A program made the position numbers and the translations under genes. The notes below the pieces were generated by a model that ran no database searches, was not told the origin of the DNA, and saw only the letters and a program-made list of their open reading frames with translations. From Hamadaea flava (lineage in GTDB: Bacteria > Actinomycetota > Actinomycetes > Mycobacteriales > Micromonosporaceae), in assembly GCF_024172085.1 (NCBI RefSeq), contig NZ_JAMZDZ010000001.1, positions 2,976,001 through 3,040,000 on the forward strand: a stretch of 64,000 nt of DNA, given 5' to 3'. Below are positions 17,398-25,466 of this stretch, piece after piece. Within the stretch, counting starts at the first letter, position 1, and each line of letters begins with the position of its first letter.

Positions 17398-17513
17398 GGT
17401 GCCATCCTGCCTTTCCGGCCCCGGTCGGGCCTCCCATCATGACGACGAACGGCCCTCGCCGGATTTACCGGCCCCGCCGAAGTTTTCCCGAAGCCCCGGT
17501 GCATCGACGGCTG

Positions 17514-17562
17514 TTGACGCAGTCGGCCGACCGCCGTTATATTCGCCGAAACTTTCCGGAAG
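17514..17562 (+). promoter_or_regulatory. Xylanase promoter with GAAA-C-TTTC operator
   Basis: TTGACG (17514-17519), an 18-bp spacer and TATATT (17538-17543). Immediately downstream is GAAACTTTC (17548-17556), a 9-bp palindrome inside CGAAACTTTCCGGAAG. Related copies occur at 17478-17493 (CGAAGTTTTCCCGAAG) and near 17583 (CCTTTCCGGAAC). Similar CGAA-N-TTCG boxes upstream of actinomycete xylan genes bind LacI-type repressors. Confidence 0.6.
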
Positions 17563-17630
17563 CAATCTGAAACATGGTGGTCACCTTTCCGGAACCCTCA
17601 TCGGCATCGTTCGGCCTGGGAGGTCGAAGC

Positions 17631-18791
17631 ATGAGAATGCGCAACCTGCTGCTCGCGGGGGCCGCGGTCATGGTCACCGTGCTGACCGCCGGCACCGCCA
17701 CCGCGTCCGGCACCTCGTTGGACCGCACCAAACCGCCCGCGGATTCGCTGCGCGCGCTCGCCGCCGGCATCAACCTGCGGATCGGCACCGCGGTGACCCC
17801 GTTCGAGCTGGACAACCCGGCGTACGCACAGATCACGGGCGACCAGTTCGACTCGGTGACGCCGGGCAACGAGATGAAGTGGGAGACCGTCGAGCGCGTC
17901 CAGGGTGTCTACGACTGGTCGGCCGCCGACCGCCTGGTCACCTTCGCCCAGCAGCACGGGCAGCTCGTCCGCGGCCACACCCTGGTCTGGCACAACCAGC
18001 TGCCGGGCTGGCTCACCAGCGGCGTCGCCGATGGCAGCATCGACAACGACGAGCTGCGCGCGTTGCTGCGCAAGCACGTCATCGACGAGGTGACGCACTT
18101 CAAGGGCAAGATCTGGCAGTGGGACGTGGCCAACGAGTTCTTCGCGAACTCCTGGGACGCACACCCGCTGCCCAGCGGCATCAACGGCGACAACTTCTGG
18201 GTGTCCCACCTCGGCGAGGGCATCCTGGCCGACGTGTTCCGCTGGGCGCACGAAGCCGACCCGAAGGCGCTGCTGGTCTACAACGACTACAACATCGGCG
18301 GCGAGGACGGCACGAACGCCAAGGCCGACGCCGTGTACGCCTGGGCCAAGAGCCTGCTCGCGCAGGGCGTGCCGATCGACGTCATCGGCAACCAGGGCCA
18401 CCTCGACACCCAGTACGGCTTCTCCGGTCCCCGGCTGACCGCCGCCCTGTCCCGGTACGCCAGCCTCGGCGTGAAGGTCGCGATCACCGAGGCGGACGTG
18501 CGTACCTTCGTCGACAACGCCACCGAGCAGGTGCCCACGTCGAACCTGGCCCTGTTCGCCCAGCCCTACGAGTACGTCCAGATGCTGCGGTCCTGCCTCG
18601 AGGTCAAGGAGTGCATCTCGTTCACCGTATGGGGCTTCGGCGACGCCAACTCGTGGGTGCCCGGCTGGTTCACCGGCGAGGGCTACGCCTGCATCTACGA
18701 CGTCAACCTGAACCCGAAGCCGGCCTTCACCGACCTGCAGCACGAGCTGATGCTCGCGGGCAAGGGCGCGCCCCGGCGACACGGGCGCTAA
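17631..18791 (+). CDS. Secreted endo-1,4-beta-xylanase, GH10
   Basis: 386 residues: a signal peptide (about 27 residues, ending GTATAS) and one GH10 TIM-barrel catalytic domain. The acid/base glutamate is in WDVANEFF and the nucleophile glutamate in AITEADVR; substrate motifs GHTLVWHNQ and NEMKWE are present. It cuts the xylan backbone outside the cell. No carbohydrate-binding module is attached. Start ATG 17631 has GGGAGG 7 bases upstream. The promoter carries a likely xylan-response operator, and a 13-bp-stem terminator follows. Confidence 0.96.
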   Translation: MRMRNLLLAGAAVMVTVLTAGTATASGTSLDRTKPPADSLRALAAGINLRIGTAVTPFELDNPAYAQITGDQFDSVTPGNEMKWETVERVQGVYDWSAADRLVTFAQQHGQLVRGHTLVWHNQLPGWLTSGVADGSIDNDELRALLRKHVIDEVTHFKGKIWQWDVANEFFANSWDAHPLPSGINGDNFWVSHLGEGILADVFRWAHEADPKALLVYNDYNIGGEDGTNAKADAVYAWAKSLLAQGVPIDVIGNQGHLDTQYGFSGPRLTAALSRYASLGVKVAITEADVRTFVDNATEQVPTSNLALFAQPYEYVQMLRSCLEVKECISFTVWGFGDANSWVPGWFTGEGYACIYDVNLNPKPAFTDLQHELMLAGKGAPRRHGR

Positions 18792-18795
18792 GCGT

Positions 18796-18838
18796 GCGGC
18801 GTCCGGCCGACCGGGTGGGCGGGCCGGCCGGACGCCGC
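18796..18838 (+). terminator. Terminator after xylanase
   Basis: Perfect 13-bp inverted repeat (18796-18808 and 18826-18838; core GGCGTCCGGCC) around a 17-base G/C loop, starting 5 bases after the xylanase stop. No U tract, as usual in high-GC actinobacteria. Confidence 0.8.
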
Positions 18839-18861
18839 CGATTCAGCACTACTGTGTGGGC

Positions 18862-19422
18862 GTGACGCGCTTGCTGATGGTCGCCTCCGGGCTGCTGTGG
18901 TACTCCTTCGAGGTCCGGCAGAGCTTCCGGAGCCGCAGCGAGGCCACCGCCGACGACCGGGGCAGCCGCCTGCTCGTCCAGCTCGCCGCCGCCGCGGGAG
19001 CGTTCGCGGGCGCCGCCGTCACGAGATTTACGCCGGGTCCGGTGCTCGCGGGCATCCATCCGATCGTGGCCTGGCTCGGCCTGGTCGTCCTCTGGTGTGG
19101 CGCCGGTCTGCGCATCTGGTGTTTCCGCACCCTCGGCCGCTATTTCACCTTCACGGTGCTGACGACCGACACCCAGCCGATCATCGACTCCGGCCCCTAT
19201 CGGCTGCTGCGCCATCCGAGTTACACGGCCACTCTGCTGGTGCTGCTCGGCCTGGGCACGGCCTTCGCCAACGGGTGGGGACTGCTGACCCTCGCCGCCG
19301 TCGCGATGTGCGGGCTCGCGTACCGGATCCGGGTGGAGGAACGGGCGCTGGTCACGGCGTTGGGCGACCGATACCTAGCGTTCGCCGCGACCCGGAAGCG
19401 GATGATCCCGTTCGTCTGGTGA
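18862..19422 (+). CDS. Isoprenylcysteine carboxyl methyltransferase (ICMT/PEMT) family membrane protein
   Basis: About 186 residues with four to five membrane helices and the C-terminal family motif: DSGPYRLLRHPSYT, then VEERALVTALGDRYLAF, where the RHP and EE residues bind S-adenosylmethionine and substrate. The bacterial substrate is unknown. I chose GTG 18862 rather than 18856 because TACTGT (18850-18855) lies exactly 6 bases before it, as expected for a leaderless transcript. Single gene, convergent with the NuoF-like gene. Confidence 0.85.
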   Translation: MTRLLMVASGLLWYSFEVRQSFRSRSEATADDRGSRLLVQLAAAAGAFAGAAVTRFTPGPVLAGIHPIVAWLGLVVLWCGAGLRIWCFRTLGRYFTFTVLTTDTQPIIDSGPYRLLRHPSYTATLLVLLGLGTAFANGWGLLTLAAVAMCGLAYRIRVEERALVTALGDRYLAFAATRKRMIPFVW

Positions 19423-19431
19423 GGGCGACCG

Positions 19432-20892
19432 TCAATTCTTGCTGATGCGCAGGGCGAGCGCCGGGCACATCGCGACCGCCTTGCGCGCCCCCGGCCGTAG
19501 CCACTGCGGCACCGCCGTGTCGGGGAACGCCGGGAAACCGTTGGCGTCCAAGCGAATCAGCTCGGGCACCACATGCGCGCACAGCCCATGGCCGTCGCAC
19601 CGGGTCCAGTCGACCGTCAACCGGCCGCCGGTCGCGTCGTCGCCGGGAATCGGCAGGATGCCCTTGACCGGGTTCCCGCAGCCGTCGCCGTCGAGGTGGG
19701 CGGCCAGATCCTCGGCGAACGTCTCCAAGGCGGACACGGCGAAGCGGGAGGTCCCGTCGGGGTGGCTGCACGCGCCGCGACCACGAACCGCCCCGGCCGC
19801 GAGGCGTACGGTGTCGCGGGCGGCCGCTCCCCCGCCGACGGTCAGCGACGTCAGCGCGCGGGCGACGTCGGGCAGCCCCATCCGGCACGGTCCACACTGG
19901 CCGGCCGACTCGCCGGCCAGATACTGCACCACCCGGGCCGCTTCGCCGAGCGCGCAGGTGTCCGCGCTCAACGGCAGAATGATCCCCGCGCCCAGCACTC
20001 CGCCGACGGCCGCCAGGCCCTCGCGGGAGATCCGCGCCGATCGCGCCGCCCGCGCGGTGATCCACTTTCCGTGGAATCCGCCGACGAGTACGCCGGGACC
20101 GGCGCGTACGCCGCACAGGTCGAGCACGTCCGCGAGCGGTGTTCCGAGCGGAACCTCCACGACGTGCGGCGTGGCCACCGCACCGCCGACGGTGAGCAGC
20201 ACCGTTCCGGGTTCGGTGGCAGTGCCGAGGCGGCTGTAACCGTCCGGCCCCAGGCGCGCCGCCATGGCCAGCTGCGCATAGGTCTCCGCATTGGACAACA
20301 GGGTGGGCAGGCCGCGTACGCCGGCATCGCTGGCACGGCTCTTGCGGCCGGGCGGGATCGGCACCTCGCCGTTGATCCCCCGGACCAGTGCGCCGCCCTC
20401 GCCGGAGATGAACCGGTGCGGGACGGTGACGACCTGGGTCGTGGTCGGCATGCTGCGTTCGGCGAGCGCGGTCAGCACCGAGCGGCTGCTGACCCCGTCG
20501 TCGGCGACGCCGATCACGATCTCGGTCGCGCGCAGGGCGTACGCCGCCAGGGCCGCGCCGTCGAGGATCAGATGCGGTGCCCGGGTGAGCAGCATCTTGT
20601 CCTTCCAGCTGGCCGGCTCCCCCTCGGTCGCGTTGACCACGACGACCGTGCCGGCCCCGGTACGCCGGGCCGACGCGACCACCGCCCGCAGCTTGCGCGC
20701 GAACGGGAACGCTGCCCCGCCCCGGCCCCGTAGCTCGATCAGTTCCGCCAGGTCGGTCAGGCTGTCGAGGTGCAACGGCTGGAGGCCGCCGTGCACTTCG
20801 TTGTGCGTACGCATGTCGACGCGCTGAAGCCGGTCGAGTCCGGCGGTCAGCCGCCGAGGTCCGATGACCGCGACCTCGGGCAGTCTTCTCAC
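19432..20892 (-). CDS. NuoF-like NADH dehydrogenase subunit fused to a C-terminal ferredoxin domain
   Basis: 486 residues. The N-terminal part resembles the 51-kDa flavoprotein of complex I: FMN site GRGGAAF, NADH-contact ATEGEPASWKD, then an SLBB-like region. The iron-sulfur motif reads ESAGQCGPC, where complex I has ESCGKCTPC, so one cluster cysteine is alanine; a later cysteine is in GRGACSH. The last about 90 residues are a ferredoxin with CDGHGLC and a distal CP, three cysteines only, which suggests a 3Fe-4S cluster. GTG 20892 overlaps the stop of the membrane cytochrome-like gene. Likely passes electrons from NADH to that partner. Confidence 0.85.
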   Translation of the reverse strand: MRRLPEVAVIGPRRLTAGLDRLQRVDMRTHNEVHGGLQPLHLDSLTDLAELIELRGRGGAAFPFARKLRAVVASARRTGAGTVVVVNATEGEPASWKDKMLLTRAPHLILDGAALAAYALRATEIVIGVADDGVSSRSVLTALAERSMPTTTQVVTVPHRFISGEGGALVRGINGEVPIPPGRKSRASDAGVRGLPTLLSNAETYAQLAMAARLGPDGYSRLGTATEPGTVLLTVGGAVATPHVVEVPLGTPLADVLDLCGVRAGPGVLVGGFHGKWITARAARSARISREGLAAVGGVLGAGIILPLSADTCALGEAARVVQYLAGESAGQCGPCRMGLPDVARALTSLTVGGGAAARDTVRLAAGAVRGRGACSHPDGTSRFAVSALETFAEDLAAHLDGDGCGNPVKGILPIPGDDATGGRLTVDWTRCDGHGLCAHVVPELIRLDANGFPAFPDTAVPQWLRPGARKAVAMCPALALRISKN

Positions 20893-21848
20893 GAGAGATC
20901 CTCTCCGCGCAGCACGGCCCAGTACTCGTCGTCGGAGACGGTCTCGAACGCCTTGCGGGGCTGGGCCGGAATGACCGGCGCGGCGGGCGGGCTGACCGGC
21001 GCGGCGCTGGCAGGCGGCCTCGCGGGCGGTGGGTTTTTGGGCGGCGGGCTTGCGAGCGGTGAACTCGCGGGCCGCCGGACGGTCGTGAGTGGAGCGAGTG
21101 GGACAGGCTCGCGCACGGTGCGGCGCTGCACCGGCGGCGGCAGCGGGACCTCGACCGGAATGCGCGGTAGCGACCCGGTGGTCTGCGCCTTGGGCGTGGT
21201 ACGCAGCCGGCGGCCCCAGCGGACGCTGAGCCGGACCGCCAGCCCGGCCCCGACGAGCAGTACGCAGACCACATAGCTCACGGTGACCCAGGTGGCCGGC
21301 GAGCGACCGGAGGTGAGCCCGTGCACGATGGCCATCGGCCAAGCCGCGTACGCGCAACTGTGCACGGCCCGCCACACCCACGGGTGCGCGAAGTCGGCGA
21401 AGCGGCCCCGGACGGCGCCCGTCCACGCGGCGATCGCCAGCCCGTATCCGGCCAGGGTGCCGAGCCCGATGACGGCCGTGTGCCGCGACGCCAAGAACGG
21501 CAGCACCACGTCGAGGATGCCGACGTGCGCCTCCATCACCTTCACGACGACGTGGCAGAACAGGAAGGCGACGGCCGCCGTCGCGGTCGACCGGTGCGCC
21601 GCCTGCAGCAGTACGCGATGCCGCACGAGCAGCACCAGCCGATCGGTCGCGGCGAGCCCGGCCATCACCGTGATCGACAGCGCGACCAGGCAGAAGACCC
21701 CGGCGTAGAAGTCGAGGAACCGGTGGCACATGCCGAGCACGTGCTCGCCCGGCGGGGTGAAAGCGGCGGCCAGCAGCAGAACGGCAGCGGCCGCCAGCGC
21801 CTTGCGGCCCGACGGCCGGCTGGGCCGGCTTCGAAGTGCGTTCGCCAT
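20889..21848 (-). CDS. Ferric-reductase-like transmembrane protein with proline-rich tail
   Basis: About 319 residues: six predicted helices (residues about 15-215) with several membrane histidines (CHRFLDF, AHRSTAT, FLFCHVVVK, HPWVWRAVHS, IVHGL) that could ligate heme b, then a cytoplasmic tail very rich in Pro and Ala. This fits the ferric-reductase/NOX-like heme domain without its own flavin domain, which the downstream NuoF-ferredoxin protein may supply. ATG 21848 is chosen because it directly precedes the first helix; ATG 21890 is also open. Confidence 0.78.
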   Translation of the reverse strand: MANALRSRPSRPSGRKALAAAAVLLLAAAFTPPGEHVLGMCHRFLDFYAGVFCLVALSITVMAGLAATDRLVLLVRHRVLLQAAHRSTATAAVAFLFCHVVVKVMEAHVGILDVVLPFLASRHTAVIGLGTLAGYGLAIAAWTGAVRGRFADFAHPWVWRAVHSCAYAAWPMAIVHGLTSGRSPATWVTVSYVVCVLLVGAGLAVRLSVRWGRRLRTTPKAQTTGSLPRIPVEVPLPPPVQRRTVREPVPLAPLTTVRRPASSPLASPPPKNPPPARPPASAAPVSPPAAPVIPAQPRKAFETVSDDEYWAVLRGEDLS

Positions 21849-21939
21849 TGCACCAGTCCCGTGGTGTGTGACGTGCGACCCCTCGGTCATTTGTCTTCGG
21901 CGGCACCGTCGTTGGGTCCGCCGGACCTCCAAGTGGGCT

Positions 21940-21960
21940 ATCCGGATAGGTCGTCCGGAT
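21940..21960. promoter_or_regulatory. Inverted repeat upstream of redox pair
   Basis: ATCCGGA (21940-21946), a 7-bp spacer and TCCGGAT (21954-21960): a perfect 7+7 dyad about 90 bp upstream of the ferric-reductase-like gene. A candidate operator; I cannot name the protein that binds it. The rest of 21849-22055 shows no gene. Confidence 0.45.
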
Positions 21961-22055
21961 GACTTTCTATCCCCGTTGGGAGGAGAACTCAAGAGCTCCT
22001 GCGTCGTGACTCCGTCACACAGCGTCCGCATCAGGACCCCGAGCCCTCGACGAGA

Positions 22056-22085
22056 AAGGGTGGCGCCGGTCTCGGCACCACCCTT
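22056..22085 (-). terminator. Terminator after dienelactone hydrolase
   Basis: 8-bp stem AAGGGTGG (22056-22063) with CCACCCTT (22078-22085), 14-base loop, followed on the minus strand by TCTC. It lies 18 bases after the stop of the dienelactone hydrolase gene. Confidence 0.6.
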
Positions 22086-22102
22086 CTTGCTGGGACGTCA
22101 GG

Positions 22103-22831
22103 TCAGGCGGTTCGGGCGAGGAACGCCTTCACCCGCTCGAACGCGTCCGCCGCGGCCTCCTCGTGCCCGGCCTCGCCGAAGTGGTTCTTCTCGAAGAAAC
22201 CGTGCGGCTGCCCGGAATACACCACGATCTCGTGATCCTTGCCCGCCTCCGCGAGCGCCTTCTCGAACGCGGCCGCCACCGTCGGCGGCACCGGCTTGTC
22301 CAGTTCGCCGAACAGGCCCAGGACCGGGCAGCGTACGCCGGCCACGAAGTCGTCCGGCAGCGCCTCGTCCTGCCCGATCGCCCCGTGGTAGGGGCAGAAC
22401 GCGATCGCGCCGGCCAGACCGAGATCCTCGGTCGCGGCGTGCAAGGCGATCGCGCCGCCGAGGCAGAAGCCCAACGTGTACGCCGGGCCCTCCCCACCCA
22501 CGTGGGCCAGCGCTGCGCGGACGTCATCGACCACATTGGACCGGCGCAGCGCGTCGACGTGCGGATCGTTGTCGAAGTCTTCGCCCCGCGCCCCGGTTCC
22601 GGCCGTACGCCCGAAGTAGTCGATCGCGATGACGACCGCGCCCGTCTCAGCGAACCGTCGGGACAGATCGCCGACCACGGGCCGCAGACCGCCGACGTCG
22701 GTCAGCAGGACGATCCGGGCCCCGGTGGGGTGGGCCGGCCTCGCGGTGTACGCCCCGAAAGTGCTGCCGTCGGCGCTGGTCAGGACGATCTCGTCGAGCG
22801 GCGGGACGGCTGGAGTCTCTTCATAACACAC
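22103..22831 (-). CDS. Dienelactone hydrolase family protein
   Basis: 242-residue alpha/beta hydrolase. The catalytic triad is Cys in GFCLGG (in place of the usual Ser), Asp in FGELDKPVP and His in QPHGFF, as in dienelactone hydrolases of aromatic-degradation pathways. No such pathway genes are near, so the substrate is open. Start GTG 22831 is uncertain: no ribosome site is visible, but TAGACA lies 6 bases upstream, possibly a -10 of a leaderless mRNA. Soluble. Confidence 0.88.
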   Translation of the reverse strand: MCYEETPAVPPLDEIVLTSADGSTFGAYTARPAHPTGARIVLLTDVGGLRPVVGDLSRRFAETGAVVIAIDYFGRTAGTGARGEDFDNDPHVDALRRSNVVDDVRAALAHVGGEGPAYTLGFCLGGAIALHAATEDLGLAGAIAFCPYHGAIGQDEALPDDFVAGVRCPVLGLFGELDKPVPPTVAAAFEKALAEAGKDHEIVVYSGQPHGFFEKNHFGEAGHEEAAADAFERVKAFLARTA

Positions 22832-23046
22832 GCGCCATGTCTAGCGCGACACCGGAAGATCACCAAAGCCATTTTCAGACGTCATCGAGCACGGTGGAGC
22901 TGACTGCTCGTGGACTCCTGGGCAGTTGATCGTGGCGAGAAATGGTCGCCCTGGCAGCCATTCCTCGCCTAGATCAACGCAAGGCCCCAGGGCTGGTTGG
23001 CCGATTCCTTCAAGACGACCCCTGCCGGTCTGCTTACGGTGGGCAT

Positions 23047-23931
23047 ATGAGCACTTCGCAGGTACGCCGAGCAGCCGACTTCATCTGGCTGACCGGCCGC
23101 GTACTCGATCAGCGCCGGCTGGAGCACTTCCTTCACGGCAGCAGCGCAAGCGAGGGAGTCGAAGCAGCCCTGGCCGCCTACGAAACCGCTGACGGCGCGT
23201 ACGCGTACGGCCTGGAACCGGACATCAAGGGCCCGCTGCCGCAGCCGCTCACGGTCATGACCGCCTTGCGGCTGCTGGACGAGATCGACGCACTGGACCA
23301 ACAGCGGGCCGAGCCGATGATCCGCTGGCTGGGCGGACACGCCGCGGCGGACGGCGGCCTCCCGGCGCTGCTGCCTACGATGCGCGACTTTCCGCATCCG
23401 CCGTGGATCGAGCCGCCGACCGAGCCGCAGGGCGGGCTGCTGCCGACCGCCCGCATCGCCGGGCTGCTGTTCAAGCACGGTGTGACGGCGCCCTGGCTCA
23501 CCGCCGCGACGGAGTTCTGCTGGGCTGGGCTCGACGCGATGACCACCACCCATCCCTACGAAGTTCACTGTTGCGTGGTGTTCCTCGACCACGTGCCCGA
23601 CCGCGTACGCGCGGCGAAGGCGGCCGACCGGCTCGGCGAACTGGTCCGCGAGCAGGAGCTGTTCCAGGGGCAGCGGGTCGTCCCCGGCTATGCGGAGACC
23701 GAGTTCCACTACCCGTACGACTTCGCGCCGAGGCCCGAGAGTGTGGCCGCGCACTGGTTCACCGACGCCGAGATGTCGTCCAGTCTGGACAGGCTGGTTG
23801 CGGATCAGCAGCCGGACGGCGGCTGGCAGATCAGCTGGCGGCGCTGGGCGCCCACCACCGAGAGCGAGGCCCGGCCCGGCGTCACGATCGAGCGGCTACA
23901 CACCCTGCGGGCGTGGAACCGGCTGCCCTGA
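23047..23931 (+). CDS. Hypothetical protein, prenyltransferase/squalene-cyclase toroid-like
   Basis: 294 residues without signal or membrane segments. Repeated motifs (GVEAALAAYETADGAYAYG, and near the C-terminus ADQQPDGGWQISW) resemble the QW-type repeats of alpha/alpha-toroid proteins such as terpene cyclases, but no DxDD or DDxxD catalytic motif is seen. Function unknown. TACGGT (23035-23040) lies 6 bases before ATG 23047, so the mRNA is probably leaderless. The last 36 bases overlap the convergent AraC-type gene. Confidence 0.7.
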   Translation: MSTSQVRRAADFIWLTGRVLDQRRLEHFLHGSSASEGVEAALAAYETADGAYAYGLEPDIKGPLPQPLTVMTALRLLDEIDALDQQRAEPMIRWLGGHAAADGGLPALLPTMRDFPHPPWIEPPTEPQGGLLPTARIAGLLFKHGVTAPWLTAATEFCWAGLDAMTTTHPYEVHCCVVFLDHVPDRVRAAKAADRLGELVREQELFQGQRVVPGYAETEFHYPYDFAPRPESVAAHWFTDAEMSSSLDRLVADQQPDGGWQISWRRWAPTTESEARPGVTIERLHTLRAWNRLP

Positions 23932-24606
23932 CCAGCGGCGTACCTCTCGGCTCAGATGCGCCTGGTCGGCGTACCCGGCGTCGTGCGCCACGCGGGCGAG
24001 TTCGACGCCGTCGGCCGCCGCCCGGCTCGCCCGCCCGAACCGCAGCACCTGCTCCAGCGTCTTGGGCCCGTAGCCGACCGCCGCGACGACCTTGCGGCGC
24101 AGGTTGCGCTCGGACACCCCCAGGTCCGCGGCCAGGCTCGGCACGGGCGGCGGCTCGGCCTGATCGAGCGCCCGCGCCGCGGCCATCACCAGCGGCTCGG
24201 GCGCGTGCCGCGCGACGCGCCGGGCCAGCGTCTCCTCCAGCACACGGGCGGCTTCCGGCTCGCGTTCCATCAGCTCCATCAGCTTGTACGCCGTACCGCC
24301 CCACAGGTCGGTCAGGTCCACCTGCTCGTCCGTCAGCGCCGAGACCGGCGTACTGCCGGTGAGCAGGCGAGCCGCCCCGGGCCGCAGCCGGATGCCGGCG
24401 ATCGACGTGCCCGGGGTCAGCGGCACGTCCCGGGGACGCGTGTCCGGGCCGACGACCTGCAGCCGCCCGTCCATCCAGAGGAGATCGACGCAGCCGTCCG
24501 GCACGACGAGCGCGGAGACCCCGGCCGCCGCCGGTACGCGACGCACCCAAGTGCACGCGACCCACGGAGTGAGGACTCCGAGGCGGGCCGGGGTCTCGGC
24601 GTACAT
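23896..24606 (-). CDS. AraC family transcriptional regulator
   Basis: 236 residues: an N-terminal sensing domain of the AraC-like DUF6597 type (MYAETPARLG, VVPDGCVDLLWMDG) and two C-terminal helix-turn-helices (LAADLGVSERNLRRKVVAAV; VAHDAGYADQAHLSREVRRW). ATG 24606. It lies 20 bases downstream-strand of the ABC operon end region with no operator visible. Its target is not evident; neighbours are an ABC permease gene and the toroid-like gene it overlaps. Confidence 0.85.
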   Translation of the reverse strand: MYAETPARLGVLTPWVACTWVRRVPAAAGVSALVVPDGCVDLLWMDGRLQVVGPDTRPRDVPLTPGTSIAGIRLRPGAARLLTGSTPVSALTDEQVDLTDLWGGTAYKLMELMEREPEAARVLEETLARRVARHAPEPLVMAAARALDQAEPPPVPSLAADLGVSERNLRRKVVAAVGYGPKTLEQVLRFGRASRAAADGVELARVAHDAGYADQAHLSREVRRWSGQPVPRPQGV

Positions 24607-24626
24607 GCCTCGACCGTAACGCGGCG

Positions 24627-25466
24627 TCAGAGGTCCCGCCGCTGGAAGGCCAGCCCGGCGAGGCCGAGGACCAGCACCACCCATACCGCTGCCCAACCCA
24701 GGTACGCCCCGGTCAGCGGTGCCTGGCTGACCAGCGGACTGCCGAGCATCTGCGGCCCGAGCAGGGCGGGGTCCTGGAAGGCGTACATGGCGCCGTGCCA
24801 CAGACCGTCGGTCGGCAGGATCATCTGCGACACCGAGCCCACCCGCGCGACGCTGTCGTTGTTCAGCGCCTGCCCGATCCCGCCGACCACGCCGGCGACC
24901 CAGGCCGAACCGAACAGCCCGACCGCGACGATCCCCGACGCCATAGGGGAGACGGCGGTGGACAGCAGCAGACCCAGCGTCAGCAGCGCCGTCGTCTGCG
25001 CGGCGAGCAGCAGCAGTCCGACGACCGGCTGCGGCGGCCAGTAGCCCACGGTGAACCGCACGATGAGCAGCTGGGCGAGGCCCGCCGCGATCACGAACCC
25101 GCAGCCGAACACGACCAGGCCCAGCCATTTGCCGAGCAGGACCGCGAAGCGGCGGACCGGGCGGGCGAGAACGGCCAGCGCGATGCCCGACTCGACCTCC
25201 CCGGACAGGGTCGGCCCGGCGAGGAACGCCGTGCCGAGCGCGGCGATCAGGCTCAGGCCGAACATGACCAGGTTGAGCACCACGCCGCTGGCGATCCGGG
25301 CCTCGCCGCTGGTGAGCCCGCCGAACTCGGCGTCGATCCGGGAGAAGCCCCAGCCGCTCAGCGTCAACAGGATGACGGTGAGCACCGCCAGCGCCCGCAG
25401 CACCTTGCGGCGAGCCACCTCTCGCAGGGTCAGGGCGGCGATGGTCAGGACAGTGTGGACGGTCAT
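24627..25466 (-). CDS. ABC-2 type permease
   Basis: 279-residue membrane protein with six helices: LRALAVLTVILLTLSGWGF first, the conserved SGEVESGIALAVLARPVRR cytoplasmic loop, and a last helix before FQRRDL. ATG 25466 overlaps the stop of the ATPase gene. Third gene of a three-gene set with the ATPase and a membrane-anchored protein; a NosY-like permease is the nearest pattern I recognise. The substrate is unknown. Confidence 0.88.
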   Translation of the reverse strand: MTVHTVLTIAALTLREVARRKVLRALAVLTVILLTLSGWGFSRIDAEFGGLTSGEARIASGVVLNLVMFGLSLIAALGTAFLAGPTLSGEVESGIALAVLARPVRRFAVLLGKWLGLVVFGCGFVIAAGLAQLLIVRFTVGYWPPQPVVGLLLLAAQTTALLTLGLLLSTAVSPMASGIVAVGLFGSAWVAGVVGGIGQALNNDSVARVGSVSQMILPTDGLWHGAMYAFQDPALLGPQMLGSPLVSQAPLTGAYLGWAAVWVVLVLGLAGLAFQRRDL

